A DNA stretch of 34,990 bases from an uncultured Oscillospiraceae bacterium (GCA_934533005.1 CAKTBC010000008.1:1-34990); one strand, 5' to 3'. Positions 23,517 through 30,461 are shown, numbered from the stretch's first letter. Made by a program: numbers and translations. Notes: a model not told the origin generated them from the sequence alone.

Positions 23517-24287
23517 ATGGAAAACCATTGCTTTTATCTTTCGACGATCTCCGCAGACGCTGCCGATACCGCGCGGCGGTACGGTCTGGGGCTGGAGATC
23601 GCGGAATACTGCACCGCCTGCAACATGGACGAGCGCTTTTCGGAAACGGATCAGGCGGTGCGCGAAAAGCTTTCAGAAATCGCGCGCGTGACGCTGCACG
23701 CGCCGTTCAACGAGCTTTTCCCCTGCGCCATCGACCCGCGGGCGAGAGCGCTTGCCGCCGAGCGCTTCCGCGAGGCGATCGCCCTTGCAAAGCGCTATGG
23801 CGCGGAGAAGGTCATTATCCACGGCGGATATAACCCCAAAATGTACTACCCCTGCTGGTATACGGAGCAGTCGGCCGTTTTCTGGAAGGACTTTTTGCGC
23901 GTTGACCCCGGCGTGGACATCGTTCTCGAAAATGTGCTGGAAGAGGAGCCGGAGTATCTGTTGGATATTGTCCGCGCTGCAGATCATCCGCGGCTGGGAC
24001 TTTGTCTCGACATCGGCCACGCGAACGCTTATTCCACCGTTCCAGCAGTTGAATGGCTCGAGCGCTTCGCGCCGTATCTCCGGCATTTTCATCTGCACAA
24101 CAACGACGGCAACTGCGACGCCCACGCGCCGCTCGACGAGGGAAGTATCCCGATGAAGGAGTTTTTGGAGAAAGCGCTCGCGCTCTGCCCCGGCGCGACA
24201 TTCACGCTGGAACTGCCGGAGGACACCGCGCGCGGCGCGCTCTGGCTCGAAGAAAACGGTTTTATTCCCAAGGAGACAAACGCATGA
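23517..24287 (+). CDS. Sugar phosphate isomerase/epimerase-like TIM-barrel protein
   Basis: The 256-residue protein begins at an ATG 7 bases after GGAG; upstream in-frame codons lie inside the promoter. It has the xylose-isomerase-like barrel pattern: TLHAPFNELFP, AEKVIIHGGY, DIVLENVLEEE, LGLCLDIGHAN, LRHFHLHNNDG and a final FTLELPE, with metal-ligand Glu, Asp and His residues in place. Its stop overlaps cobT (ATGA), and it is the first gene of the cobalamin operon. It may act on a sugar moiety linked to the lower ligand or on an unrelated substrate; no member of a known cobalamin step is recognised. Confidence 0.85.
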   Translation: MENHCFYLSTISADAADTARRYGLGLEIAEYCTACNMDERFSETDQAVREKLSEIARVTLHAPFNELFPCAIDPRARALAAERFREAIALAKRYGAEKVIIHGGYNPKMYYPCWYTEQSAVFWKDFLRVDPGVDIVLENVLEEEPEYLLDIVRAADHPRLGLCLDIGHANAYSTVPAVEWLERFAPYLRHFHLHNNDGNCDAHAPLDEGSIPMKEFLEKALALCPGATFTLELPEDTARGALWLEENGFIPKETNA

Positions 24288-25372
24288 CACTCAAAGAATG
24301 GACAGCGAAGATCACACCGCCGGACGAGTCGGCTATGGAAGAGGCGCGCCGCCGTCAGGCGCAGCTTGCCAAGCCCCCCGGCAGTCTTGGACGGCTTGAG
24401 GAGCTCTCCGTGCAGCTCGCCGGGATCACCGGGCGCGTACATAATAAAATGGAAAAGAAGCATCTTCTCGTTTTCGCCGCGGATAACGGCGTCGTGGATG
24501 AGGGGGTGTCGAGCGCGCCGCGCTCCGTGACGCTCTCGCAGACGATCAATCTGACGCGCGGCAAGACCGGCGCGGCAACGCTCTGCAAGCACTTTGGCTG
24601 CGGTATCACCGTCTGCGATGTCGGCGTCGCGGCGGATATCCGCGAAAAGGCGGTGCTATGCCGCAAGATCGCCTACGGCACGAAGAACATTGCCCGCGAG
24701 GCCGCCATGACGCGCGGGGAATGCGAGCGCGCGGTGCTCACCGGCATCAAGCTCGCCGCCGAAACGGATGCGGATGTGCTCGGCGTCGGCGAGATGGGCA
24801 TTGGCAATACGACAACGTCCTCCGCCGTGCTCGCGGTGCTGCTGGGCGCGGATGTGGAGGCCGTCACAGGCCGCGGCGGCGGCGTGACGGATGAGGCATT
24901 TGCAAAGAAAAAGACCGTCATTCAAAAGGCGATAGAGATCAACGCGCCGGACAAGTCCGACGCGCTTGATGTGCTCGCAAAGGTCGGTGGGTTTGATCTC
25001 GCCGCCATGTGCGGCGCATTCCTCGGCGCGGCGGCGACGCGCCGCCCTGTCGTGATCGACGGGCTCATCTCCGCCGTGGCGGCGCTCTGTGCCTGCCGCA
25101 TCTGCCCGGACGTGCGCGCGTATCTCGTGCCGAGCCACGCCTCCTATGAGATCGGATATAAGCTTGCCATGAACGAAATGGGGCTGGAGCCGATGCTCCT
25201 GCTCGGCATGCGCCTCGGCGAGGGGAGCGGCTGCCCGCTCGCCTTCGAGGTGCTGGACGCCGCCTGTGCCATCATCAACGATATGGCGACGTTCGATGAG
25301 GCCGGCATTGACGACGGCTACCTTGACGAAATTCGTGAGGGCGATAAATTCACCGTGGAGGGTACGCGATGA
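24284..25372 (+). CDS. cobT: Nicotinate-nucleotide--dimethylbenzimidazole phosphoribosyltransferase
   Basis: The 362-residue protein carries CobT hallmarks: AKPPGSLGRLEELSVQLAGI near the N-terminus, FAADNGVVDEGVS, GVGEMGIGNTTTSSA, the GRGGGVTDE loop and MRLGEGSGCPLAF, whose E313 corresponds to the catalytic base of Salmonella CobT. It transfers phosphoribosyl from nicotinate mononucleotide to the lower-ligand base, giving alpha-ribazole phosphate in the cytoplasm. AAGGAG precedes the ATG, which overlaps the isomerase stop; its own stop overlaps cobU. Confidence 0.97.
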   Translation: MTLKEWTAKITPPDESAMEEARRRQAQLAKPPGSLGRLEELSVQLAGITGRVHNKMEKKHLLVFAADNGVVDEGVSSAPRSVTLSQTINLTRGKTGAATLCKHFGCGITVCDVGVAADIREKAVLCRKIAYGTKNIAREAAMTRGECERAVLTGIKLAAETDADVLGVGEMGIGNTTTSSAVLAVLLGADVEAVTGRGGGVTDEAFAKKKTVIQKAIEINAPDKSDALDVLAKVGGFDLAAMCGAFLGAAATRRPVVIDGLISAVAALCACRICPDVRAYLVPSHASYEIGYKLAMNEMGLEPMLLLGMRLGEGSGCPLAFEVLDAACAIINDMATFDEAGIDDGYLDEIREGDKFTVEGTR

Positions 25373-25914
25373 AGGCATTCATCTCTGGCGGCGCGAAAAA
25401 CGGAAAAACGACGCTCGGACAGGATCTCGCCGTGCATCTTGCCGCAGGCGGGACGCATTACTATATTGCCACCATGATCTCCGCCGACGCCGAGGACGAT
25501 GAGCGCATCCGCCGCCATATTGCCGACCGTGCGGGGATGGGCTTTGAAACGATCGAATGCCCGCGGCATATCCTCTCGTGTCTCGATACCGCCGACAAGA
25601 ACGGTGTATTTCTGCTCGACAGCGTCACGGCGCTGCTGCAAAACGAGATATTCCCGCAGGAGAAAGACTACGCGCTCGATCTCCCGGCGGCGGAGCGGTG
25701 CGCGCAGGAACTTTTGGCGTTTGTCCGCTCGGTGCACAGCGCCGTGCTCATAAGCGACTATATTTTCTCGGATGCCGGGGATTATGACCCCATGACCGAG
25801 CAGTACCGCCGCGCTCTTGCCGGGCTCGACCGGATGCTCGCGCGCGAGTGCGATACGGTCGTAGAGCTCGCCGCCGGGCGGCGCATCGTCCATAAGGGGG
25901 TGCTCCCGTTTTGA
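25369..25914 (+). CDS. cobU: Adenosylcobinamide kinase/guanylyltransferase (CobU)
   Basis: The 181-residue protein starts with the P-loop ISGGAKNGKTTLGQ, followed by HYYIATMISADAEDDERIRRH, where the last His matches the guanylylated His46 of Salmonella CobU. FLLDSVTALLQNEIFP is the middle motif. It phosphorylates adenosylcobinamide and then transfers GMP. The C-terminal motif usual in CobU (NE-x-G-x-G-x-VP with a downstream GR-x-NQ) is degenerate here: ISDYIFSDAGDYDP and AGLDRML. A second CobU-like gene downstream has just that motif. Start and stop both overlap neighbours by 4 bases. Confidence 0.88.
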   Translation: MKAFISGGAKNGKTTLGQDLAVHLAAGGTHYYIATMISADAEDDERIRRHIADRAGMGFETIECPRHILSCLDTADKNGVFLLDSVTALLQNEIFPQEKDYALDLPAAERCAQELLAFVRSVHSAVLISDYIFSDAGDYDPMTEQYRRALAGLDRMLARECDTVVELAAGRRIVHKGVLPF

Positions 25915-26651
25915 AAAAGTATCTGCACGCTCTGGCCATGTGCCGGAGCATGTTCTGCGCGATCCCGTGCCTTTCTCGTGTGTGGGACGAGGAGGCGCGC
26001 AATAAAATGCTTCTGTTCCTGCCCGTTGTCGGGCTGGAGATCGGCGCGATCTGGGCGCTTCTTGCGTGGCTCTGCCGGTATCTGGCGCTTCCGGCGTCCG
26101 TATATGGCGTCGTGCTCGGCGCGTACCCGTTTCTTGTGACGGGCTTCATCCATCTCGACGGCTTCATGGACGTGACCGACGCCGTGCGTTCCTGCCGCGA
26201 TCTCGCGCGGCGGCGCGAAATACTCAAGGACTCGCACGTCGGCAGCTTTGCCGTCATTGGTATTGTGCTGCTCGCGCTGTGCCAGACGGCGCTCTTCGCC
26301 TCGGCGAAGGAGACGGCCAGCCTCTGGACGCTTTTTCTGCTCCCGGCGGTCAGCCGGTGCGGCTCGGCGCTCGCCGTAACGGCGCTGCGCCCCATGTCCA
26401 CAAGCCAGTACGCCGCACAGAAAAAGCCGAAGTCGCATATCGTTGCCCTCTGCGGGCAGCTCGCGGTATACCTCGCGACGGGCTTTCTTGCCGGGTGGAA
26501 AACCGGCCTCGCGCTCTGCGGCTGTCTCGCCGGGTACGCGCTCGCGCTTTATAAGGCGTTCCGCTCGCTCGACGGCATGAACGGCGACATTTCCGGCTAC
26601 GCGCTCACGCTCTCGGAGCTCTGCGGCGCGGCGGTCTGGGCGCTCATTTAA
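25911..26651 (+). CDS. cobS: Adenosylcobinamide-GDP ribazoletransferase (cobalamin synthase)
   Basis: The 246-residue membrane protein has six to seven hydrophobic helices and the CobS signature GFIHLDGFMDVTDAV, followed by REILKDSHVGSFAVIGIVLLAL. The protein joins adenosylcobinamide-GDP and alpha-ribazole (phosphate) at the membrane, the last main step of cobalamin assembly. The start is a TTG that overlaps the cobU stop (TTGA), with an AGGGGG site upstream. It lies 18 bases before the short CobU-like gene. Confidence 0.94.
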   Translation: MKKYLHALAMCRSMFCAIPCLSRVWDEEARNKMLLFLPVVGLEIGAIWALLAWLCRYLALPASVYGVVLGAYPFLVTGFIHLDGFMDVTDAVRSCRDLARRREILKDSHVGSFAVIGIVLLALCQTALFASAKETASLWTLFLLPAVSRCGSALAVTALRPMSTSQYAAQKKPKSHIVALCGQLAVYLATGFLAGWKTGLALCGCLAGYALALYKAFRSLDGMNGDISGYALTLSELCGAAVWALI

Positions 26652-26669
26652 AGGGAAAGGAGAAACACC

Positions 26670-27044
26670 ATGGTTTTTATTTTCGGCGGCGCCTATCAGG
26701 GCAAGACCGATTTTGCGAAAGAGACCTTTTCTCTGGCGGAAGAGGATATCTTCGTCTGCTCCGGCACGGAGATCGATTTCTCCCGCCGGTGTGTGGATAG
26801 CATCGAAAACTTCACGCTGGCCTGCACCCGCGCGGGGATCGACCCGGTCGAGTATTTTAGCGCGCGCAAAGAGGACTGGAAGGACAGTATTCTGATTTGC
26901 CGGGACATGTTCTGCGGCGTTGTGCCGATGGGCGCGGAAACGCGCGCGTGGCGGCAGGACACCGGCCGTCTCACGCAGTATTTAAGCCGCGAGGCTGAGC
27001 GCGTGAGCCGCATTTTCTGCGGTCTGGAGCAGCGGCTGAAATGA
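26670..27044 (+). CDS. Short CobU-like P-loop protein
   Basis: The 124-residue protein starts with the P-loop FIFGGAYQGKTDFAKE and ends with ILICRDMFCGVVPMGAETRA and GRLTQYLSREAERVSRIFCG. The latter closely follows the C-terminal CobU motif (NEVGxGIVPxxxLxRxFRD then GRVNQ). The middle part with the guanylylated His and the DDE/RI-x-x-H segment is missing; the chain is about 55 residues shorter than CobU. It may keep only nucleotide or kinase function, or pair with the full-length CobU encoded upstream, which has lost this C-terminal motif. AAAGGAG precedes the ATG; the stop overlaps cobC. Confidence 0.75.
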   Translation: MVFIFGGAYQGKTDFAKETFSLAEEDIFVCSGTEIDFSRRCVDSIENFTLACTRAGIDPVEYFSARKEDWKDSILICRDMFCGVVPMGAETRAWRQDTGRLTQYLSREAERVSRIFCGLEQRLK

Positions 27045-27610
27045 AAATTCTCCTGCTGCGCCATGGGCTCACCGAGGCGAACGAAAAGCATCTCTACTGC
27101 GGCAGTACCGATCTGCCGCTCTCTCCGGCGGGGCGCGCTGCGCTGCGGCGCATCGAGCCGCCCGCGCCGGGCACACGGTTCATCACAAGCGGCATGCGCC
27201 GCTGCAACGAAACGCTCGAAGCGCTTTTCGGCGCGGTGCCCTATGAGATCGAACCAGATTTTCGGGAGATCGATTTCGGCGACTTTGAAATGAAGAGCTA
27301 CGAAATGCTGAAAGACGATAGCACATATCAGGCGTGGCTCACCGGCGATAACGAGAAAAATATCCCCCCGCACGGTGAGAGCGGCGAGCATATGACGGCT
27401 CGTGCCCTTGCCGCTTTTGCACGCGTGCAGAAAGCCGGACGTGACGCCGTGATCGTGACGCATGGCGGTGTGATCGCGGCCATCATGGCGTACCTGTTTC
27501 CAGAGGGGAAAAATCGCTACGAATGGCAAAGCCCGAACGGCGGCGGCTACGTGATCGAAAACGGGCAATATACACCGTTTTCTCCGTGCGGAGAGGCAAA
27601 AAGCCGTTGA
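27041..27610 (+). CDS. cobC: Histidine phosphatase, probable alpha-ribazole phosphatase (CobC)
   Basis: The 189-residue protein has the phosphoglycerate-mutase-like motif LLLRHGLTEAN with H8 as the phosphoenzyme residue, a TSGMRRCNETLE segment, FREIDFGDFE and the second His in VIVTHGGVIAA. This fits CobC, which removes phosphate from alpha-ribazole phosphate or adenosylcobalamin phosphate. The assignment relies on the position at the end of a cobT-cobU-cobS operon, since the family is broad. Start and preceding stop overlap by 4 bases; the promoter of the next gene overlaps its stop codon. Confidence 0.85.
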   Translation: MKILLLRHGLTEANEKHLYCGSTDLPLSPAGRAALRRIEPPAPGTRFITSGMRRCNETLEALFGAVPYEIEPDFREIDFGDFEMKSYEMLKDDSTYQAWLTGDNEKNIPPHGESGEHMTARALAAFARVQKAGRDAVIVTHGGVIAAIMAYLFPEGKNRYEWQSPNGGGYVIENGQYTPFSPCGEAKSR

Positions 27611-27635
27611 AAGCGCGCTTTTTTGCCTGTATAAT
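27607..27635 (+). promoter_or_regulatory. Strong promoter placed for a leaderless or near-leaderless mRNA
   Basis: TTGAAA (27607-27612) and TATAAT (27630-27635) are 17 bases apart. Transcription should begin near 27641-27643, just 2-4 bases before the ATG of the phosphopantetheinyl transferase at 27645. No ribosome binding site precedes that ATG. Confidence 0.75.
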
Positions 27636-27644
27636 GAAGCTGCT

Positions 27645-28244
27645 ATGAACGTTTATGTGCTAAACATCGCGCCGCTGCGCGGCCGCGAGCGGGAAGCGCT
27701 TGCTCTCCTTTCGGAGGAGCGCCGGGAAAAGGCGCTGCGCATCTGCCGGGAGGATGCACGGCTGCGGAGCATCGGCGCGGGTCTTCTGCTGCGCGAGGCA
27801 GGGATCGCCCCGCCGTTTTCCTACGGCGGGCACGGAAAGCCATACATTCCCGGCGGTGTGCATTTTTCGCTCACGCACAGCGGAGAGCTTTGTGTGCTTG
27901 CCGTGTGTGAGACTTCGGTAGGGCTGGACGCCGAAAAAATCGCGCCCGTGCGCCGCGCCGCGGCGCGCGCTCTTACGAGCGAGGAGCGCGATTTTATGGA
28001 GGTCGACCCGGAGCGGCGGTTTGCCTATCTCTGGACGCGCAAGGAGGCCACGCTCAAATGCACCGGCGCGGGGCTCTCGCAGCCCATGAACACCTTTTCC
28101 GTGCTGGGAGATGCGGCCATTCTGGACGGCGAGACGCTCTCGCTCTATACCGTGGAATACGGCGATTATATGCTATCAACGGCGGTTTCGGCGCCTTCGG
28201 CGGCCTTCGTGCCGCGGCGCGTCGATGCGGCGGAGCTTCTGTAA
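27645..28244 (+). CDS. 4'-phosphopantetheinyl transferase (Sfp-like)
   Basis: The 199-residue protein has the two Sfp/AcpS-superfamily signatures: VGLDAEKI (D95 and E97, magnesium site) and WTRKEATLKCTG (K133, E134 and K138). Also present are the basic RSIGAGLLLRE helix and the HFSLTHSGELCVLAV segment. It moves phosphopantetheine from coenzyme A to carrier proteins, activating acyl or peptidyl carriers. It belongs to the short single-chain Sfp group. The initiating ATG lies only a few bases after the predicted transcription start, without a ribosome binding site. The next gene follows after 12 bases with a strong site, so the two are probably co-transcribed. Confidence 0.9.
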   Translation: MNVYVLNIAPLRGREREALALLSEERREKALRICREDARLRSIGAGLLLREAGIAPPFSYGGHGKPYIPGGVHFSLTHSGELCVLAVCETSVGLDAEKIAPVRRAAARALTSEERDFMEVDPERRFAYLWTRKEATLKCTGAGLSQPMNTFSVLGDAAILDGETLSLYTVEYGDYMLSTAVSAPSAAFVPRRVDAAELL

Positions 28245-28256
28245 GGAGGATATGCT

Positions 28257-29120
28257 ATGGAACTGAGAGAAACCGGAAAGATCGGCGCAGCCGCTGTGCT
28301 GCTCTGGCCGGACGACGGCATGGACGCCGCGGCATTTGCCCCGGTTGTGCACACGCTGGAGAAAACCTGCCGTGTGCTCGTTCCCGTTTTCACGCCGGAA
28401 GAGCTGTTCTCTGCGCGTGTCGCCGCCGTAGAGAGCGCCCTGCTCACCGGGTACGACGGGCGCATCTGGGGTGCTTACGGGCTGCGCAGCGGCGGAAGCG
28501 CGCTTCTCTCGCTGCTTGCGGGTGGCAAAGTGCGCGTGCGTACGGCCATTGTCGAAGGTGCGGTGACGGTTCCGGCGCAGGGGCTCTCGGCGTATTCCGG
28601 CACACTCGTCCATTGGAAGGGGAGCAAGGATAAAGGCGCGGGAAAATCGTGGGAGGCGCTGCATAAGGCGTTCCCGGCGCTGCGCTCGCTCACGCTGCGA
28701 AAGCTCAAAGCGGGGCAGAACTTCGTATCCATCCGCCCGGACATCATGACAAAGCGGCTTTTGAAAGCCTTCGGCAGCGCGGGAACCGTCCGGGTGAGCA
28801 CGCTTGTGCCGCACAGCGCCGCGCGCGTCTGGCGGCAGCTCAACCGCCGCCCGGCGGGGAGGGCGCTCGGACGGCTTCAAACGATGCAGCCGCTCCGCCG
28901 CACCGACGAGGATCGGACACAGATCATCGAGGGTGCAGCGAAGGGCGTTCCGCTCTGGAGCCACATGACCCGCGTGGAGCCGTGCGGCGAGTATGGCGCG
29001 GTGTGCGTCGATCAGGTGGAGATTTCCGCGGGAAAGCTCACCCCGGCGGCCATGCGTGTCGCGGAAATCTATCTGAAAGCCGTGCAGAAGAGCAGAAACC
29101 GCCAAATGCGAAAAGAGTGA
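28257..29120 (+). CDS. Fusion of alpha/beta-hydrolase-like and SRPBCC-like domains
   Basis: The 287-residue protein has an N-terminal half (1 to about 170) that looks like an alpha/beta hydrolase with a changed nucleophile elbow: GAYGLRSGGSALLSLL in place of G-x-S-x-G. A C-terminal half (about 180-287) resembles an SRPBCC ligand-binding domain: HSAARVWRQLNRRPAG, VPLWSHMTRVEPCG, VDQVEISAGKLTPAAMR and a basic tail. AAGGAGG precedes the ATG 12 bases after the phosphopantetheinyl transferase. I do not recognise an exact family; catalysis in the first half seems doubtful. Lipid or polyketide binding by the second half is an inference from the fold. Confidence 0.6.
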   Translation: MELRETGKIGAAAVLLWPDDGMDAAAFAPVVHTLEKTCRVLVPVFTPEELFSARVAAVESALLTGYDGRIWGAYGLRSGGSALLSLLAGGKVRVRTAIVEGAVTVPAQGLSAYSGTLVHWKGSKDKGAGKSWEALHKAFPALRSLTLRKLKAGQNFVSIRPDIMTKRLLKAFGSAGTVRVSTLVPHSAARVWRQLNRRPAGRALGRLQTMQPLRRTDEDRTQIIEGAAKGVPLWSHMTRVEPCGEYGAVCVDQVEISAGKLTPAAMRVAEIYLKAVQKSRNRQMRKE

Positions 29121-29129
29121 CGGATTATA

Positions 29130-29167
29130 AAAAAATCGGAAACAGATGCCCTGTTTCCGATTTTTTT
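29130..29167. terminator. Strong bidirectional-type terminator
   Basis: AAAAAAATCGGAAACAG pairs perfectly with CTGTTTCCGATTTTTTT around a 5-base loop, about 10 bases after the fusion-protein stop. The T7 tract is on the plus strand. Confidence 0.9.
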
Positions 29168-29189
29168 GCGAAATTTGTTCATTTACCTA

Positions 29190-29218
29190 TTGAATGTTCG
29201 GCTCCTGTGGATTATAAT
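29190..29218 (+). promoter_or_regulatory. Sigma-A promoter of the TetR gene
   Basis: TTGAAT (29190-29195) and TATAAT (29213-29218) are 17 bases apart, about 48 bases before the TetR start. AGGAGG at 29251-29256 is the ribosome binding site. Confidence 0.8.
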
Positions 29219-29265
29219 CTTAAATGTCGAATAAATAACAAACCCACATAGGAGGAACCGGATAA

Positions 29266-29844
29266 ATGGCAGAACGGGAAACCGAAGACCGTCGAGTACG
29301 GAAAACAAAAAAACAGCTTCGCGGCGCGCTCACGTCGCTGCTTCTCGAAAAGGATATCAGCCGCGTAACGGTGCGCGACGTGGCGGATCTCGCGGACGTG
29401 AACCGCGGCACCTTCTACGCGCACTACAGTGACGTCTACGATCTTCTTCACCAGCTGGAGGACGATCTCCTGCGCCGTCTGGACGATGTCGGCAGCCGCC
29501 ACAACGCCCGCCAGTCGGACGGGAAAACTTTCCGGTACCTGACCGATCTTTTCACGCTCGCGAGCGAGTATTCGGACATTTTCTATACGCTCTATTGCCG
29601 CAGCGGAGATTCCGAATTCCAGGATAAGATCTTCAATAAGCTCAAGTACCAGTATCTTTATGAGTTCCTGTCCATCTTCGGCGGGAGCGAATCCGAAAAG
29701 CTGGATTACTGCGCCTCGTTCATCGTGGCCGGTATGTGCACGCTTGCCAAGGTGTGGATCGAAAACGGCATGCGCGAGACGCCGGAGGAAATGGCGCGTC
29801 TCGGCGGCGCATTCGTGATGCACGGCGTCGAAATGCTCCAGTAA
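29266..29844 (+). CDS. TetR-family transcriptional regulator
   Basis: The 192-residue protein has an N-terminal TetR helix-turn-helix (about 12-60) with KKQLRGALTSLLLEKDISRV and VRDVADLADVNRGTFYAHY, then an all-helical C-terminal domain of the TetR_C_8 (DhaS-like) type. In that type the ligand pocket is small and the regulator often acts on the adjacent gene. The adjacent gene here is a three-helix membrane protein 7 bases downstream, presumably in the same transcript. The ligand is unknown. Confidence 0.93.
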   Translation: MAERETEDRRVRKTKKQLRGALTSLLLEKDISRVTVRDVADLADVNRGTFYAHYSDVYDLLHQLEDDLLRRLDDVGSRHNARQSDGKTFRYLTDLFTLASEYSDIFYTLYCRSGDSEFQDKIFNKLKYQYLYEFLSIFGGSESEKLDYCASFIVAGMCTLAKVWIENGMRETPEEMARLGGAFVMHGVEMLQ

Positions 29845-29851
29845 TCCGGGC

Positions 29852-30127
29852 ATGGTACACATTCTGGAAGCGGGCATGCTTGTCTGCTTCGGGCTTTCGT
29901 GGCCGTTCAATATCGCAAAGTCCCTTCGCTCCCGCACGGCGAGGGGGAAGAGCATCGCATTTGAGGTGCTCATCATTGTGGGCTATCTCTGCGGCCTGAT
30001 CGGGAAATTCATCCTCGGCGATCTGAGCTACGTGGTGTTTTTCTACATTGCCGACATTCTCATGGTCGCGACGGATCTCGGCCTGACGCTCCGCAACCGC
30101 CGTCTCGACCGCGAGCGCGACGGCTGA
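29852..30127 (+). CDS. Small three-helix membrane protein, PQ-loop/SemiSWEET-like
   Basis: The 91-residue protein has three hydrophobic helices (about 4-24, 34-54 and 58-78). A WPFNIAKSLRSRTARGKSIAF segment follows the first helix and matches the pattern of a PQ-loop repeat: Pro, basic residues, then Lys-Ser and Ser-x-x-Phe. SemiSWEETs with three helices dimerise to move sugars; the Gln of the PQ pair is Phe here, so the match is partial. The gene follows TetR by 7 bases without a strong ribosome binding site and is probably translationally coupled. Function unproven. Confidence 0.55.
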   Translation: MVHILEAGMLVCFGLSWPFNIAKSLRSRTARGKSIAFEVLIIVGYLCGLIGKFILGDLSYVVFFYIADILMVATDLGLTLRNRRLDRERDG

Positions 30128-30150
30128 CTTTCCCTGCACTATAAACACAG

Positions 30151-30194
30151 AAAACCGGAGAAATGCCGTATGAAAGGCACTTTTCCGGTTTTTT
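30151..30194 (+). terminator. Terminator after the TetR operon
   Basis: AAAACCGG pairs with CCGGTTTT, with an inner TGCC/GGCA pairing, and TTTTTT ends the structure. It lies 23 bases after the small membrane protein stop. Confidence 0.75.
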
Positions 30195-30225
30195 ATATAA
30201 AAATGTAAGAATAAATACCGTCTTG

Positions 30226-30254
30226 TTGTAAAATGTGGAACGGTATGGTATTAT
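30226..30254 (+). promoter_or_regulatory. Candidate plus-strand promoter upstream of cas9
   Basis: TTGTAA (30226-30231) and TATTAT (30249-30254) are 17 bases apart. A transcript from here would pass a perfect 19-bp hairpin (30282-30323) and run antisense through the tracrRNA before cas9. No better cas9 promoter was found between the tracrRNA and cas9. Confidence 0.4.
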
Positions 30255-30282
30255 TTTCATGAGCCTAAGCGTTCCGGCGGGG

Positions 30283-30411
30283 AAAGCAAAAGGTCCCGCC
30301 GATAGGCGGGACCTTTTGCTTTCACACACTGTGAATCCGCAACTCAATGCGGTAAGGGCGCAGAACGCTTATTTGAACTTGTAGTGTAATCCCAAGTGGT
30401 AGTCGGGATCA
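30283..30411 (-). ncRNA. tracrRNA of the type II CRISPR-Cas system
   Basis: Read on the minus strand, the RNA begins near 30411 with an anti-repeat: upper-stem segment TTACACTAC (30389-30381), a 4-base AAGT bulge (30380-30377) and lower-stem TCAAAT (30376-30371). This matches the SpCas9 tracrRNA layout, which also has AAGU at that place. Next are a nexus-like GCG-TTCTG-CGC (30368-30358), hairpin CCGCA/TGCGG (30352-30337), hairpin TTCACA/TGTGAA (30335-30321) and a perfect 18-bp hairpin with GATA/TATC loop ending in CTTTTGCTTT (30322-30283). A matching repeat should begin GTTTGA-N2-GTAGTGTAA. Divergent from cas9. Found by sequence logic only, with no array in the window. Confidence 0.85.
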
Positions 30412-30417
30412 CTTATA

Positions 30418-30445
30418 TTTTTAGCAGATTTTTGGAATTTGTCAA
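30418..30445 (-). promoter_or_regulatory. Promoter of the tracrRNA
   Basis: On the minus strand a consensus TTGACA (30445-30440) is followed 16 bases later by TAAAAA (30423-30418; AAAAAT at 17 bases is the alternative). Transcription should begin around 30411-30409, right at the start of the anti-repeat. It lies between the tracrRNA and the cas9 start. Confidence 0.65.
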
Positions 30446-30461
30446 TAGAGGAGAATGCAAA

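Noticed and set aside
30371..30411. Repeat-like sequence TTTGAACTTGTAGTGTAAT on the plus strand that could be a stray CRISPR repeat
   Set aside because: It is single, has the 4-base bulge expected of an anti-repeat and is followed on the minus strand by tracrRNA-like hairpins and a terminator, so tracrRNA explains it better.
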